Assembly: GCA_038049695.1 (NCBI GenBank)
Contig: CP142454.1
Location: 20,406,501-20,470,500, forward strand
Direction of reading: 5' to 3'
Length of the DNA: 64,000 nucleotides
From: Cinnamomum chago
Taxonomy: Eukaryota > Streptophyta > Magnoliopsida > Laurales > Lauraceae
Positions 12,840-25,900 of the stretch are shown piece by piece (position 1 is the first letter of the stretch; every line of letters starts with the position of its first letter). A program made the position numbers and the translations under genes. Under the pieces are notes generated by a model that saw nothing but the letters and a program-made list of their open reading frames with translations, was not told the DNA's origin and searched no databases.

Positions 12840-13160
12840 TTTGTTTGTATATTTGAACACTGGGGAATTGTAAGATTTCTATTTTTAAAAGTGGTTTTAT
12901 AGTTGAAGAAATAAAAGTGAGTTTCCAAAAAATTATCACGAAACTATCTCACCTTTAATGGAAAATGAATCAAGGGGAGAAATGAATACCCACCTATCAC
13001 CCTAGTTAGTGATTCAGATCCCAAGAAAGTGAGTGTTGTGCATCTACATCTTCACCTTACATCCTTCACATCTCACCCATTTAATTAATAATCATTTTCG
13101 GATCTCATTTGACCATGAATTCCTATGTTTTCAATTCTCATGCAAACACATAAGCCCTTT
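12840..13160. mobile_element. MITE-like element, copy A of a three-copy family
   Basis: It shares CTTTAATGG, ATGAATCAAGGGGAG, CATCACCC-like and GAATTCCTATG...CAATTCTCATGCAAA blocks, in order, with copies at 26642-26949 and 50800-51125. The 3' border is CATAAGCCCTTTA, matching CAAGCCTTTA of the better preserved copy. The 5' border is unclear. Confidence 0.5.
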
Positions 13161-13189
13161 AGTATGAAAAATAGAATATAGAATGAAAA

Positions 13190-13800
13190 GTAAGACACTT
13201 GGGTCATGTTTGGCAACCAAATCTCTAGGGAAAAGATTTTTTTTTTCTTAAAGTTGTGGTAAATCCATGTTTGACAATTGTAAATTCCTAAGGATTTGGA
13301 CGAATGGAAATCTTCATTTGTTAAGATTTTCAGATCCGATCGCTCCTTATAAGATTTGAAAATATTCTCACTTAAGTGGACTTGCACACCAAACCCTATT
13401 TTTTTCAACTACATTCATTGATACACACCTTTATCAATGTGAAATCTTCAACTACATAAATTTCTAGTGAAGAATCCTTGTTACGGTGGTAGTGAAACAT
13501 CATTGGATCTATGGATTCCTTGTCTGTTACCAAACATGCTCTTAAGGTTAGTTTGTATGGCCGATTCTCCATAAGAAAAGTGAGGATTGCAGAAATTAAA
13601 TTACACACTATAGTAAGATTTATATTTTGTGCAACCGCTTTTCCTTGAGAAAGAAAATGAAAAAAAGGGACTAAGTTTACCACAGTTCCTTAGAAAATAA
13701 ATTCCTGTAAAGGGTGGTCAAAAAATTAATTTCGTGGAAGAGAATATTTTTTTGCAGAACTAGTTTTCCTTGTCATATACACAACATGCTCTTAGACGTC
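13190..13800. repeat. MITE-like sequences with CATGTTTGG ends
   Basis: GGGTCATGTTTGGCAAC at 13201 faces the inverse GTTACCAAACATGCTCTTA near 13530. A second weak pair follows (GTTAGTTTGTATGG at 13548; ACACAACATGCTCTTA at 13780). This looks like two adjoining short inverted-repeat elements. Target duplications are not clear. Confidence 0.35.
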
Positions 13801-14159
13801 TCACCAAGATCAATGTGGATCAAGAAGAAAAATTAGATTGGGATTACGCTGGGATTACTTCATAATTCTATTATTTTAAATAAAAGAAATTGAATTCTAC
13901 TTTGAAGGTATCCATCCATGTCTCACCATCATGTCATTATAAATAAGAACCCCACAAAGACTTGGGATTTATATCTTACGTGACAGAGTTTTCAACAATC
14001 TCAATGAAGTCCGATACGTACCTTGTCGAAATTATTATTATCATTAATTTTCTCATCAGTCAAACAAGCAAAAAAAAAAAAAAAAAAAGTGATTAAATGA
14101 TTACCCAGGATTTTGGAGAATGGCTTTTGATGCAAATAGTTCAAATGAAATGAAAAACA

Positions 14160-14390
14160 AGGCGGGGCCGTAAAGATTTTTTTTTTTCTTTGGTAATCCA
14201 GTGAAAGGGGCTGAAACCCAAGAGAGGGCCCGCATACACATGGAGAAACAACATGCACAAATAGTAAGAAGGCCGACACAAGTGGGAAGGGAACTCGCAC
14301 AAGTGAGAAGAAAGCCCACACAAGTGGAAAGAGGTGGATACCCAGGATTCGAACCCTTGGCAATCAAGTGAAAACTGCCTAAAGTTGGAT
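14160..14390 (-). mobile_element. tRNA-derived SINE, family X
   Basis: Read on the minus strand it carries a perfect pol III B box, GGTTCGAATCC (14350-14360), then a body of repeated CACTTGTGYGGGCT phrases, and ends at an A-rich tail (T-run on + at 14177-14188). Related copies lie at 28937, 42085 and 44775. The A box is degenerate. Confidence 0.7.
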
Positions 14391-16147
14391 TTGGAATTGC
14401 ATAATATTATATATGATTAAGATTAAAAATCATTTAGCACCATAACATTACAGATTAAGTGGAGACAAGCTATAAATCTTGTTCATTTATTGAATGGAAA
14501 CTCAAATAAATCAGAGCAACAATTGGTCTGCTATTGTTAGCTGGATGATAAGCAACAAAGAAACAAATTAAGTGGATGTATATCTTTTTTCCATTTTCCA
14601 TTTTCCATTTTCCTTTTTCCTTTTCCTAGGTAGGACTCCAACGCAGCTGCTCTCGCCCCTACTAAAATGAAGTGCCTGTAATTGAAACATGCAGAGGAGG
14701 TAAATGTGGAACAAGTATGATACAGTGGCTACTTTTGTATCACTCTTTTGTCCCACTGCATCCTTTTGTAGGTACTTGTATTGTGTGTTAGAAATTATTA
14801 CTTTTAACATTCTGGCTAGAAAATCAAGAAAATCTCATAGGGAATTCAAAAGTCACATTGAGATTTTAAAGGTCATCTAAGAATGCTAAAGATTGGGTCT
14901 TTGTTGTTATCTGAAAATATGTTCTTGTCTTTTGAAAGTGTCCATTGGTAAAGGCTATTTAAGGTTGTATTGTAGTAGGCAAGAGTGTGTGGTGACTGGT
15001 GAAGGTACAGGAGATTGTCCAGAGTTCATATATTTGGGTACCCCAACTATAAGAGGGTGAGTGTAGGAGACCACAGGTGGGGCAAAATGGCATGCCTAAG
15101 GATCAAACACTAAATAGCCAGCTGGTAAGAATTACCACCTCTTATCACTGAGTGCTTTGTTCATTCGATTTAGTACAGGGACACTGTTGGGACCTTTGGT
15201 CATACAATCTCACACGCACAAGCATTATACACACTACACACTTTAATATTTCTACAATCTGATATTAGAGCATTTTTTTAGAGTGGTGTTAAATTATGTT
15301 TTCTACATCGTATCTCTTAGTTTCTCTAATGAAATTTTTCGTTACGGATTTTTTTTTTAATTTTTCTTTTTATGGAATGAGGGCATGACTTGCGCAAAAA
15401 GGTCCGCGATATTTTTTGGGTAGTCATGATCAGCAACTTTAATGCAGAATGTAGAAAAGAGCCCATGTCTCTTTTAAGCATCGAGTCCGGATTCCCTGTT
15501 TCGTCAAACGTGAGCCATGTTTGGACCAATATAGGAGTAACACGCGGACCAAAATACTGAGTTGGAAATAAAGAGAAGGAGAGAGAGGTTGATCCGGATT
15601 CTTAAACATCTCATAGAAGCCTTTGCATACAGTGTGCAGACATTCCTCTAGGTGAAAATTTCATGGAAAAGGAATGTACAAACAGACTTCTTGGGTTCAA
15701 ATTGGCCAGGCACGTGCAAAAAACCATTCATTTTCATGCATTGGTATAAAATTATTTGTACACTTGCCTAAACTTCAATTATATAATAAACCAACTATCA
15801 TTGCAGAGTGTATTCCCAAAGACAATCAATGGCCCTCCTTTGGTTGCTAATTGGTACATCTCCAAGGCACAGTCAGACCTCCTGCAAACAATCGACACGT
15901 AGTGAAAACAAAAGGGCCAAAAACAGAAACCACATGGTCCACAGGTCCACATCACATCTGTACATGCGACTTTTACCTACAAGAGTAGGCCCAGCCATCC
16001 GGTGCGGCCAACAACTCATCGGCTGGCTACGACTCTCTTCACAAGTACTTTTGAGTTGTGACCCACCTTACAAGCAGAGGCTGCGTTCATGTCCTAGCTT
16101 TAAATATCACTTCATATTTCAATTTTTGAATACATTGATGTAACTCT

Positions 16148-16265
16148 AAAGGTAGCTAAATTGACCTAAGACTACAGTTTGCACTCAGAGATTATAGATT
16201 TGAAACAATACTATTACACTTAGTCCAGTCCAAAGAGTTGGAAACCCTCCGATGGCAAAATAGGG
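16148..16265 (+). mobile_element. tRNA-derived SINE, family Y
   Basis: The head GGTAGCTAAATTGACCTAAG resembles a tRNA 5' half with A box, followed by a weak B-box region (GATTTGAAAC) and the family tail CTTAGTCCAGTCC...GAAACCCTCCGATGGCAAAA. Copies on the other strand are at 39455 and 43865. Confidence 0.6.
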
Positions 16266-16269
16266 GTGG

Positions 16270-19200
16270 TCCAAATTGGCACCTACATGATTATTACATT
16301 GCATATTTCATAGCAAGCATCTAGATGAGCATTTTTAGAATTTCAAATTTTTCCCCCAACAATAAGAGTCTATATAAATGCTCAAAGTAAGAAGTAGTAT
16401 TGTGAAATTCAGAATTCTTAAATTTATGTTGAAAGTGACCTTTTACACAGTCAGCTTAGCTAATCTTTACTACTCAAATCAATCAAACAAGGGATTGAGA
16501 ACTCACACGACAACAACTATATTTCTGTCTAAAATTCTTGACAAGGGAGATTCTCGTTAGAAATGCTCTTAACCAAATAGTTATGGCATAGGGATGAAAA
16601 TGAATTTATAAATAGGTTGAGTAAAATTGGGTATAGGTTCAAATACTTAAATTTGTCCTTTATTTATGTTTGAGTTGGGATTCTACTGAATAAACTCAAA
16701 TGAAATTTGGCTTGAAGACAAGGTCTTTGGACCTTCATGCCTAATGATTCGCATACCCAATGCCATAACTATACTTTGTATATGTTGTTGTAGGAATTTT
16801 AAATAATAAAAAAATGCAACAAAAACACAATCCAAATAATAAAACTCAATAATCAAGAATCACATGAATTATAGAGATTAAGTGAAAAATGGATAAAGAA
16901 CCAATATCTAACAAGTGGCAAGCATTTCTAGGATGCTTCTCTTATGAAGGTATAATGATTGTGGAGTTCCCATCCCAATTTCCTAGAAATAGGGAGATGT
17001 TGTTTCGTCCTCTATGCCACCTATATAAAATCACTTTGCACAGTAGGATAATATGCTCCCTCTTGCATTGTCCTAGCACACGATAACCTAACATGGTTAT
17101 GGAGAATAATAAGGAAGAGAAGAAGATAGTTGGAGAGAAGGGAAAAAGATACTAAAAGTCGAACGATACTAAAATTAATATGGATGATGATGCGAGCTTT
17201 TTTCACCATTCACAGGGCCGTGGGGTTGAGATATTTCGATCTCCCCCGGTCTCATGCCAGGTGGGGCCTACAAGCACCGATGCTCAGCAGAGGGGGGGCC
17301 CTTATTTATATATTATTATTTAGGTCTCAGCATATATAGTAGATAAGATTGTTATATTTATATATAATCATTTTGGCTTCAATTTGGACATGAGTTTAAG
17401 CTCTTTGTTCAAGTCTAGGTGAAAGTCTTTGGGGCTCATCTCTCGAATATGAATTCAAGTAAGAGTATCCATGTTGTACCTTGACCTAATTTAAGTTGTT
17501 TTTAGGTTTGAGCGGGTCCAGTTAGCAATTTGAGCTTTCACCATTTGTAGATAATTATGAAGCTGTGCTATCAAGAGAGATTTCCACCAATGAGGATTTT
17601 AGTGAGTGTCTTCGATTTAAGAAAGTTCGCTCTGGTTGATCATTGGAATTAAAAACCCTACATCTTTCCTGTGAAAACTCTTTGTAGTTGAAAAATCAGC
17701 TATCAAGAAGAAGTAAACCTACACTCCCATACATCCCCTCATTGATTGATGGATAGTAAACCTCATTTAGTACGACTGTGATTGTTATCCACAGACACAT
17801 TGATTTGATATGAAAGTTGCATTGCAAATTTACTGTTGCGTTGGATTTCAAAAGGAGAAAGTGATGCAAGAGCTGTTATTTTAGAATGTTTGTTTAAATA
17901 AACATACTTCTTGAAAAGTTAATATCTGTCTAGCTACCTCTCGATCAATAGGGAATAGTCCGTTCCAAAGGGTTGGGATACCAAAATAAAAAAAAAAAGA
18001 AAAAAAGAAATTAAGCCAATTAAATATTAAATTCTTTCCTAAAATTAGTTAAGAAGAGAATTGGGATTATTTCTCCTCCTGAATGAATCCAAAAGGAAAT
18101 CAAACTTTATGTACGCTCACTCTTCTCACATCCATGAATATGATCCAACGGCCAGGATATGAGCAGACAGGGGGGGCACAAGAAGGGATGAAATGGCACC
18201 GGAGTCTGTGGCTGATATTAGGGGATCTCAGCCGTACATGTTACGACAGCTTGAGTGTCCAATTTTCCATGCCACGTGGCAAAGTAGGTGCGGCCATTCA
18301 TTCACGCCAGCCCCAATAAGCTGGCCTCCAAACTTATGAGGAAACGACCGTGACAACGATCTACTACGTGTCTACGTCGCACCTATAAAATGATGAAAAC
18401 ACCCCTCCATTTATTGTTTTTTCCAAATTCCATCATCTTACTCTGTAGTCTCTCTACACTACATCATAAAATTAATAATAATAATAATACATCTTTCCCA
18501 GGTATATTATATGTTGTCTCCCTTTCAAAATTATAAGATAACTAAAATACACCGACTATATATAATATCAGAGCTTTCACATGCTGCAGTCATAGAGAGA
18601 GGAGCAAAGTTTTCATTATCTTCCCTCCAGCAAAATGGGGACTTCATAAATTAAAGGTGGAAATAAAATATCCTACCTGATTTTCATGTGGTGAAATCTC
18701 ATGTATATATAAAAACAAAATATTATGTGCCTATTTGTTAGGTATAACTTTAAATTTTAACTACTGCAAATGTCACTTTCAGCTTTTGAAAGTATCAGAA
18801 TTTTCAACTCCGATGTCTCTGAATGCTCCTTGTAAGAAGAGGATTTTGGAATTTCCATGCTTGTGCATGCTCCATGGAAGTGGAATATCAGATTTTTTTG
18901 TTTTGGAGAAATAAATTCTTGCCACATAGATAGGAATGTCAAATCCATCTGTATCACTAAAACGCGTTATTTTTCTTATCAATTTTTTTTTCTTACGTAC
19001 AACATTACACCAAAAGCTAAAAATTATTTATATATGAAAGTACTGTTCATTTCAGTCTTACATCCACAGAAATAACCGTGGCACAAAAGTGAAGTGAAGT
19101 AAAACCTCTATTTTAGAGAAATGAAAAGATGAGAGGGGTCATATCAAAAGTAAAAAAATCCAATATCTCCCCCTTCTTCTTTATTTCTTTATTAGAAGTA

Positions 19201-19740
19201 GTAGAAAAGCAACGTTCTCAAATTAATAAATACCAAAAAAATGACAAAAGATATTTACTTCTTACAGAAAACTCAAAGACTACTTATCAAACCTCTAAAA
19301 ATAAAAGACCAACACATTAAAATTAGATCCCGTGGCATTTTATTTTCTATTGAACAATACTTAAAGACTTTCAAAATTTTCATACATGAATTCTTGAGAT
19401 TCTACTTAAAGAAATAAGCCCCCTATCTGCATTTCATTTTCATGTAAGGCCTTGCGCAAAACCATTACCACAGTGAACTTGAAAAAGTACTTTCAATTCA
19501 TCCACTATTTTAATCATCTTAAAAAAAAAAGGGGGATTCTAGTCATTTCAATGGATCTAAATATCTCAATCATTAAACTCCGGTCTTTGAGCAAATCATT
19601 CACTAGTCGAAGGACATTCCAGTAAATCTTCAAACCAAAATCCCAACATCCACGACTACCTTTTCTTCCTTTCTTTCTCCCAATTTTAATAAAATAAAAA
19701 TCAATCAATTATTTTATGCCCTCCTCTTCCTCCAAGCCTC
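16270..19740. other. Gene-free spacer upstream of the DUF761 gene
   Basis: AT-rich, with no conserved protein on either strand. A TATA-like CTATAAAATG occurs at about 18381, preceded by ACGTG-containing words (about 18270 and 18365), but no gene follows it that I can recognise. The proximal promoter is annotated separately. Confidence 0.5.
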
Positions 19741-19741
19741 C

Positions 19742-19956
19742 TTTAAATACCTCCCAACCCCCCTCCTTTCTCAGCTCAGAATCCCCTCTCTCCATTCCTC
19801 TCTTTCTCTCTCCTTCTCCCACACACTCTCTCTCTCTAAAAAAAAGAAAAAGAAAAAAAAAACCTCAAATACCCAAAACCCAGAAGAGTGAAAAACTAAA
19901 ACCCCACAGCTCCACTTCTCTATTTCTGTTTCTCTATAGAGAGGGAAAAAAAGAAA
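19742..19956 (+). promoter_or_regulatory. Core promoter and 5' leader of the DUF761 gene
   Basis: TTTAAATACC at 19742-19751 is a TATA-like box. It is followed by pyrimidine-rich patches (CTCTCTCCATTCCTCTC, about 19787 onward) typical of plant transcription start regions, then an A-rich leader to the start codon. The TATA-like box lies downstream of the ATG at 19716, so the long overlapping frame starting there is unlikely to be translated. Confidence 0.55.
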
Positions 19957-20544
19957 ATGGAAGAGAGCCCACCTCCTCCTGTTCTTGCCAAACGGCTATG
20001 GAACATACTACGGATCGTAATCTTCATGATCCGCAAGGGCATCTCAAAGCGAAAGCTCATGGTGGATCTCCACATGATGATGAAACGTGGCAAGATCGCA
20101 GGCAAGAAGGCCTTCGGAAGCCTCATGTCCCACCACCACCACTCCAACTTCAGCTGCCGCACCGCAACCGATGTCCACCACCACATGTCCCGTTCCCACC
20201 CCTTCTACGCCCCAAGGGAGTACGAATTCAGCTGCAGCAACAGCCCAGCATTCATCTTCCCCTCCTTCCAGTTCCATCTCCCCACCCGCAAAAACCACCA
20301 ACGCCGCCATCATGATGATGACATGTCGGCACTTCACAAGGCTCTGGAGATGCTCGACTCGGAAACCTCGTCGCCGGTGTCGGTGCTTCCGGGTTTCGGT
20401 TTCGGGAAGAGTCCCATGGTGAGGCAGCTGAGGATCACGGACTCGCCGTTCCCGTTGAAGGAGAGCGGAGATGAGAATAGCCACGTGGACAAGCAGGCGG
20501 AGGAGTTCATAAAGAGCTTTTATGAGCAGCTGAGGTTGCAGTAG
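19957..20544 (+). CDS. DUF761 family protein, AVR9/Cf-9 rapidly elicited protein 146-like
   Basis: A 195-residue intronless gene. It opens in context AAGAAAATGGAA, the first ATG after the presumed start site. The N-terminal block (about 10-52: AKRLWNILRIVIFMIRKGIS, KLMVDLHMMMKRGKIAGKKA) and the EYEFSCSNSP motif (about 88-97) are characteristic of plant ACRE146-like proteins. The C-terminus ends in the DUF761 signature, VDKQAEEFIKSFYEQLRLQ. His-rich stretches lie at about 58-63 and 123-127. Residues 13-25 are hydrophobic but short and interrupted by basic residues, so a true membrane segment is doubtful. Biochemical function is unknown; a family member was found among transcripts induced by the fungal Avr9 elicitor in Cf-9 plants, so a stress role is only an inference. 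AATAAATAAA at about 20849 is a candidate poly(A) signal. Confidence 0.9.
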   Translation: MEESPPPPVLAKRLWNILRIVIFMIRKGISKRKLMVDLHMMMKRGKIAGKKAFGSLMSHHHHSNFSCRTATDVHHHMSRSHPFYAPREYEFSCSNSPAFIFPSFQFHLPTRKNHQRRHHDDDMSALHKALEMLDSETSSPVSVLPGFGFGKSPMVRQLRITDSPFPLKESGDENSHVDKQAEEFIKSFYEQLRLQ

Positions 20545-21050
20545 AGGGCGGCCATGTACCAAGAAATGATGATGAGAGCCGCATGATTGATTTACAGGAC
20601 TTGTTTTGTTTGTGCAAGGAGAGGATCCTGCTTTACATGGAATTCTGTTTCCATGCAGAGGAATCTTCCCTATCTACTCTTTCATATGGGAATTGGAATC
20701 CTGTGGGTGAAGGAAAATGAGCGGCATATGGCACGAAGAATCAGAATAATTTTTCTCTCTATTACAAAATTCTCTTTTTCCTTTTTTCGTAGTGGAAATG
20801 CATCTTTATAATTATTTCTTGTTTGGTACTACGTGTTGTTAATTGATAATAATAAATAAACGAGGAGGGTTTAATTAAGTGATGGTGATCATGTTGTAAA
20901 TGAAAATGAAAGAGAGCCGAAAGAGGAAGAGGAAGGATTTTATTTTTATGTAATATAGCTACTACTGAGGCATTATGAAGAGTAGTTCTTCGTTTTTGTA
21001 TAGATCTTAGAGGGCCTTTTTTTTTAATAAAATCGCTTGTTGTAATCTTT
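20545..21050 (+). other. 3' UTR region of the DUF761 gene
   Basis: This directly follows the stop codon. Candidate poly(A) signals are AATAATAAATAAA near 20848 and AATAAAA near 21027. The true end cannot be fixed from sequence alone. Confidence 0.5.
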
Positions 21051-22473
21051 GCTACTATATATGGTTTTTTTTTTTTTTTTTAATTTTAACATCTCTAGGT
21101 CTTGTTGCTGTCTTATATTTCAATAGTCATGACATAGATTCCTTCTGATTTCAATGTTTTCTTCTGATATCTCCGAGTACCTGATGAAGGGAGAGGCACG
21201 TGCCATGCGCGTGGAATGAAAGTAGTGGAGAACCCCCATCTATTTAATATTTAAGAAATGCAGTTGCAGGTGCCACCTTCTATAGTCCACACACCATACT
21301 ACCATTGCCGGTTCAGAAGATTCCACATAAAAGCCCCACTGGGGTTTAATCTTGACACAGATCCAACCGTCCATCTTTGAATTGAGCCAGAAATTACAGT
21401 GCAGTAATAGAATCATCAACATCTGCCTATGCTGGCTACATCAACTTGAATCATATATCGGATGTTGACACAATAAATAATGGTCAATGGTTGACCATTG
21501 AATTTATTTATTTTGATTATAGATTTTTAATCTTAATTTCATTTGCTAGGTTCAAAAATAAAAACAGGATTCATGAGATGAAAGAAGAAAGAAGAAGAGA
21601 CAAAAGAAGAGATACGGAAGGTAAGCCATTTGTCGCATTTTGACCTTCCCTTCATGATGTCATGATATTGAGAAAATTGTCTTTTTAACTTCCTGCAGGA
21701 AATTTTTTTTTTTTAATTCAGATCCAATTAAAAAGAGTACACGTAAACTTTTTTAAACCAGTCCATAAAGCATTCACAATACAAGTTTAATTTAATCAGT
21801 TTTAAGTCATATAGATTTTAATTTTATGCTTTTCAAATAGCACCTAATTATTAAATTTATCAAGCTATCTACATAATAGATTAATTGCGTTTACTTCATT
21901 GAGAAAAGCCCACATTGCGTGTTTCAAGAGAACTTAATTATTTGTAACGCATCTCATAAGAACTCAAACTCAAAAAAGAGAGAAATGTGCCATTCTTCTA
22001 ATCACTATCATACATATGAACGCATGTTACACTAACACAAGCTCCTAATCAACTATGCTAGCCCTCGCATTTTTTTAACATAGTGGCGCCTGAAAGGGAA
22101 ATATTTTAGTTCCACCTCGGTATGTCTAGGTGTGTTAATATTTATGAAGTTAAACAAAAAAGAAGAAAATAAAAAAGATGGAGAAATACAACAGGGATTT
22201 TGTAATGATGGCAACCTTTGCATTATATTGAATTGAAAAGGGATGGCGTTTTAGATATATACTAAATAATGAGAAAATATTCATTTCATTTAAACCATCA
22301 ATATCATTAATGAACAAATATAAATACCTCTTTTGAAAAGTCTCTTCAGCTCCAAAGAAATAAATTTCAAACTTGAGTTTAAATTCTACTTAATTGTCAC
22401 TAATAACTTAAATACCATACAATTGTCAATGTAAGCAGATAAGGACCCTTTTCCCCTAGCTCTCACTTTCTTA

Positions 22474-22922
22474 GGGTGCGTTTGGCTGTAGCAACTTCCT
22501 AGTGATTGGTATAGCGATTGGCTAAATCGCTGGGGGGGCCAATAAATGCAAATACAAGACAACGACAAGCTACAGTAACAACGACAGCTTCTAGAGCCTC
22601 AAATCGTTGATATTTGATAATCTCGGTCCCCCCAGCTTTTTATGCAGCGCTAACAACTAATATTATCAAATTACCAAATTATCCAATGCTTAATAGCATA
22701 ATGACATATGATACCCTTATTCAACTACAAGATGTTATTGTTTATAATGTCCTTTTTAGTAATTGCGACGATTACAATAATTGTCATATTTTTCATACAC
22801 CAAACACATTAGCAACAGCATCAACTTTTACAGCTACTAAGGTAGTTTTTTTTTTTTAGCATCAGCAACAGCATCTACATAACCTCAATCGCTATCAATA
22901 GTTGTTGTGACCAAACGCACCC
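22474..22922. mobile_element. Tourist/PIF-Harbinger-like MITE (449 bp)
   Basis: Terminal inverted repeats GGGTGCGTTTGG at the left and CCAAACGCACCC at the right are perfect over 12 bases. They are flanked by the 3-bp target duplication TTA at 22471-22473 and 22923-22925. No transposase is encoded. TTA targets with GGG...GTTTGG ends are the hallmark of Tourist-type elements. Confidence 0.85.
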
Positions 22923-22929
22923 TTAGTAT

Positions 22930-25900
22930 TTAAGCTACAAATATGATAGTACAAATATTTGGTACCATTTGTGGATATTAACCTTTCATTCTTCTATTTT
23001 AGCTTCTTTTGTAGAAAGACACTGATTAAAATATCTTGTGAATTTGATATAGAGCAAATGAATAAGCTCTAAATATATTATACAATTATTTCTTCTATTG
23101 CCAAAGGGAAACTATTTGACTCCCATTTCATGTATTTTTCAACTTTAATGTTTTTCCCCCAAAATATAGCCTCTTTCTATAGGAAGACATTGCTTTGGGT
23201 TTATAAGGTTTCAAAACTGAGGACTTTTCATTGATGTCTTTCAATGGAAAGCTTGAACTTTAGGAGTACAAGTCCCTTGAGCTGCCTCCACCCGCTTCCT
23301 ATGAGTGATAGAACTTCATTGTGGGATCCACCAATCAATAATTTGAACCATTCAAAATAAATGTCATTCTAGTCGCAGATTTTACTAGAGTCTTTTTTTT
23401 TTTTTGTTCATTAATTAGATGTCTTATTTTTATTTTGTTACTGCTTCATTGGTTAACGTACATCTTGCAAATATGTATAATACTGTACAGTCAGAAAACC
23501 CCTTTAAGATGGAAATGCAGTGAGGGACATTCGGGTTAGGGTTGGTTCATGAGTGGTAGCTGTATAGTTATCAAAGTGAATGAACTAAAATAATGGTATT
23601 GGGCCATTGGCATAGACCAAAGGGAAAAGCAAAGGTAGAAAACGACCCTTTATTTAAGAGTAGGTGGAAAAGGTGGTGGTGTTAGTGCTCAATTATTGAA
23701 GGGTCTCTCTCATGCACTAAAGAAGGTTTCATCTCCTAGCAACTTCCTCCTTTAATTTATTCATAGTTTATTTCTTATAAATCGACTTGTCTTCCATATA
23801 AAACATATGTGAGATTCCATATATATAAAACATATGTGAGAGAGAGGGAGAGAGGGAGAGAGGGAGATTTTCATGCATCCAATGTCGTATTACTACTATA
23901 TTTCCTTGATGATACTAGCCTTATAATAAGCTATCTAATGCAATGATCCTTGGATCTTTTCTAGAATTAATATACCCTCACTTCATTCCCTCCATTCATG
24001 ATTGATTGATCATAAGATCGAGAAGACCAATGGTTTTTTTTTTTTTTTTAATTCTTGGAAACCGTTAGGTGGCGCCAACTGAGTGGTAGCAAGTGACCAA
24101 CTAGAAATTAGAAAAGAAAAAAAAGTCTTATATCCAAAGGCTTTGACTTTAAGAAATTCTAAATTGAAAGAGTGTAACTTCACAACAAGGCCCATCTATT
24201 GAAAATTCGAGTAGCTCAAAATAAAAGCCCTTTTAGGATATGGGATATTTCCAAATTTTACCCCAAGAAGAGTTGGTCCAAAGGTAAATTGACTGTTTGA
24301 TAAAAAAATTTGTGATTAATATCATGTTATGCATTAATATTTATTACATCTTTTTATCAAGTGGTCAATCTTAGAATGTGACCAATTTCTATTGAGATAA
24401 GACTTGGAGATACTGTATACATATATTGGGAGAGCTTTTTATTTTGAGCTTGCTCAGTTTTTCAATAGGTGAGCCTACCATAAAATTCAGCTCTTTTAAA
24501 TCAGGATTTGTCTAAATCAGCGCATTACTTCTATTCCCTTGATGATTCTTAGCTTAATAAGTTGTTTACTAAATGATCGGTTGATCTAATTTTCTAGAAA
24601 CATGCAAACACTTCATTCTCTCAATTAATATTTGATCGATGATAAGATCAACTCTTTTTTTTTTTTTTTTTGGTACCCTAGCTAAGCTAAGGGGGCTTAT
24701 GTCTCAATGATAAGATTGACTTGTCCAATGAAAATACAAAAGAATTTTCAATGATTTTCATTCTTGCAAGCTATGAATTAAACAAGACTGTCACGTGGTA
24801 CATAGGCACCACTTGCGCGCAACTTGCTTAGTGGGGCCACTTGAGTGGTAGGCAAGCGACCAACCACGGTTAGAAAAATGCATGAAATGAGTTTATTTAT
24901 TAAGTAACCTAATTAAGGAAAGACAGTGACATTCAGTTGCTTCATATGGTTCAGAATGTGATTAGTGTATATGATTAATAATGCATGAGATTACGCTAAT
25001 CACATTCTCAATCTTTTTCTCAATTTTATGGCGGGACCAATTTATACTGGGATACAATTTAAGGCTATCCGATAAGTAGGAATGATGTTATATTCATTTT
25101 TGAATGACTTGGATTTTCAATATATGGGCCCTATTTCAGAGTTTCACTCTGCTTACAGAAACCGAGGGAGACACTAAAAGGGATCCGGACTCTTTAAGAC
25201 ATGCTATTTTGATATGTAGGAGAATTGCTTATAGCAACATAGATATAGCCTTACTGTGGAACACTAGCTTTATCATATCATCATTTGCATAGGAGGGATG
25301 TTTGATCAAATGCATTTATATGAATTTCAAAAACATTATCTTGTTTCATCTTAAACTGTGGTCTCTTTCCGACTGTATGCCTTGAATTATCTAATACCGT
25401 TAATTTTGGAACACGCCTAATCCTCCTCTTTGTTTATTGAATGAACAATGCAGGATTTTCAATGCCCATCGTCCACGAAACAAAAGCCCTCTATATTAAA
25501 AGAGCTCATCGTAGTAAAGAGAAATCATCCCTATCTATTTAATCTGAGGCAATCTTATGAATTGAGGGAAAAATTATTTCGTTTTATTTTGATATATGAT
25601 TTCATCACCTTTGATTAATGGATGGGTATAAAATGTACTAGAGCGATTTTTGGAACATGCCTACTTAAGGATCCTATTTGAAATCAGGGAGAATCTTCTA
25701 TAATAAATAACTCATATAAATGTTGTTTGTGCAGCGCCTCTAATTCATTGGATTTCGTATCTTTTAAGCCCTAGCCTCATAGATGGTAGAGCAGGCTGCA
25801 ACAGAAAACTTTCCTTGCATAGTGTTCTAGGTTGGCATGGTAGATGTTGTTTAAAAAAAAAAAAAAAACACTTAAATTAAAAGCATAAAGGAACACCACC

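Noticed and set aside
14341..14400. Possible tRNA gene (perfect B box on the minus strand)
   Set aside because: No cloverleaf can be formed; the B box belongs to a tRNA-derived SINE with a degenerate 5' half.
15180..15280. Possible LTR remnant with a primer-binding-site-like CTGATATTAGAGCA
   Set aside because: The match to the Met-tRNA primer site is poor and no second terminal repeat or polypurine tract was found.
19716..20315. 199-residue open frame overlapping the DUF761 gene
   Set aside because: It overlaps the DUF761 reading frame in another phase, starts upstream of the presumed TATA-like box, is made of low-complexity Ser/Pro/Lys runs and shows no family motif.
20044..20562. 172-residue minus-strand open frame opposite the DUF761 gene
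   Set aside because: It mirrors the GC-rich coding strand of the DUF761 gene and has Val/Gly-rich composition without motifs; a shadow.
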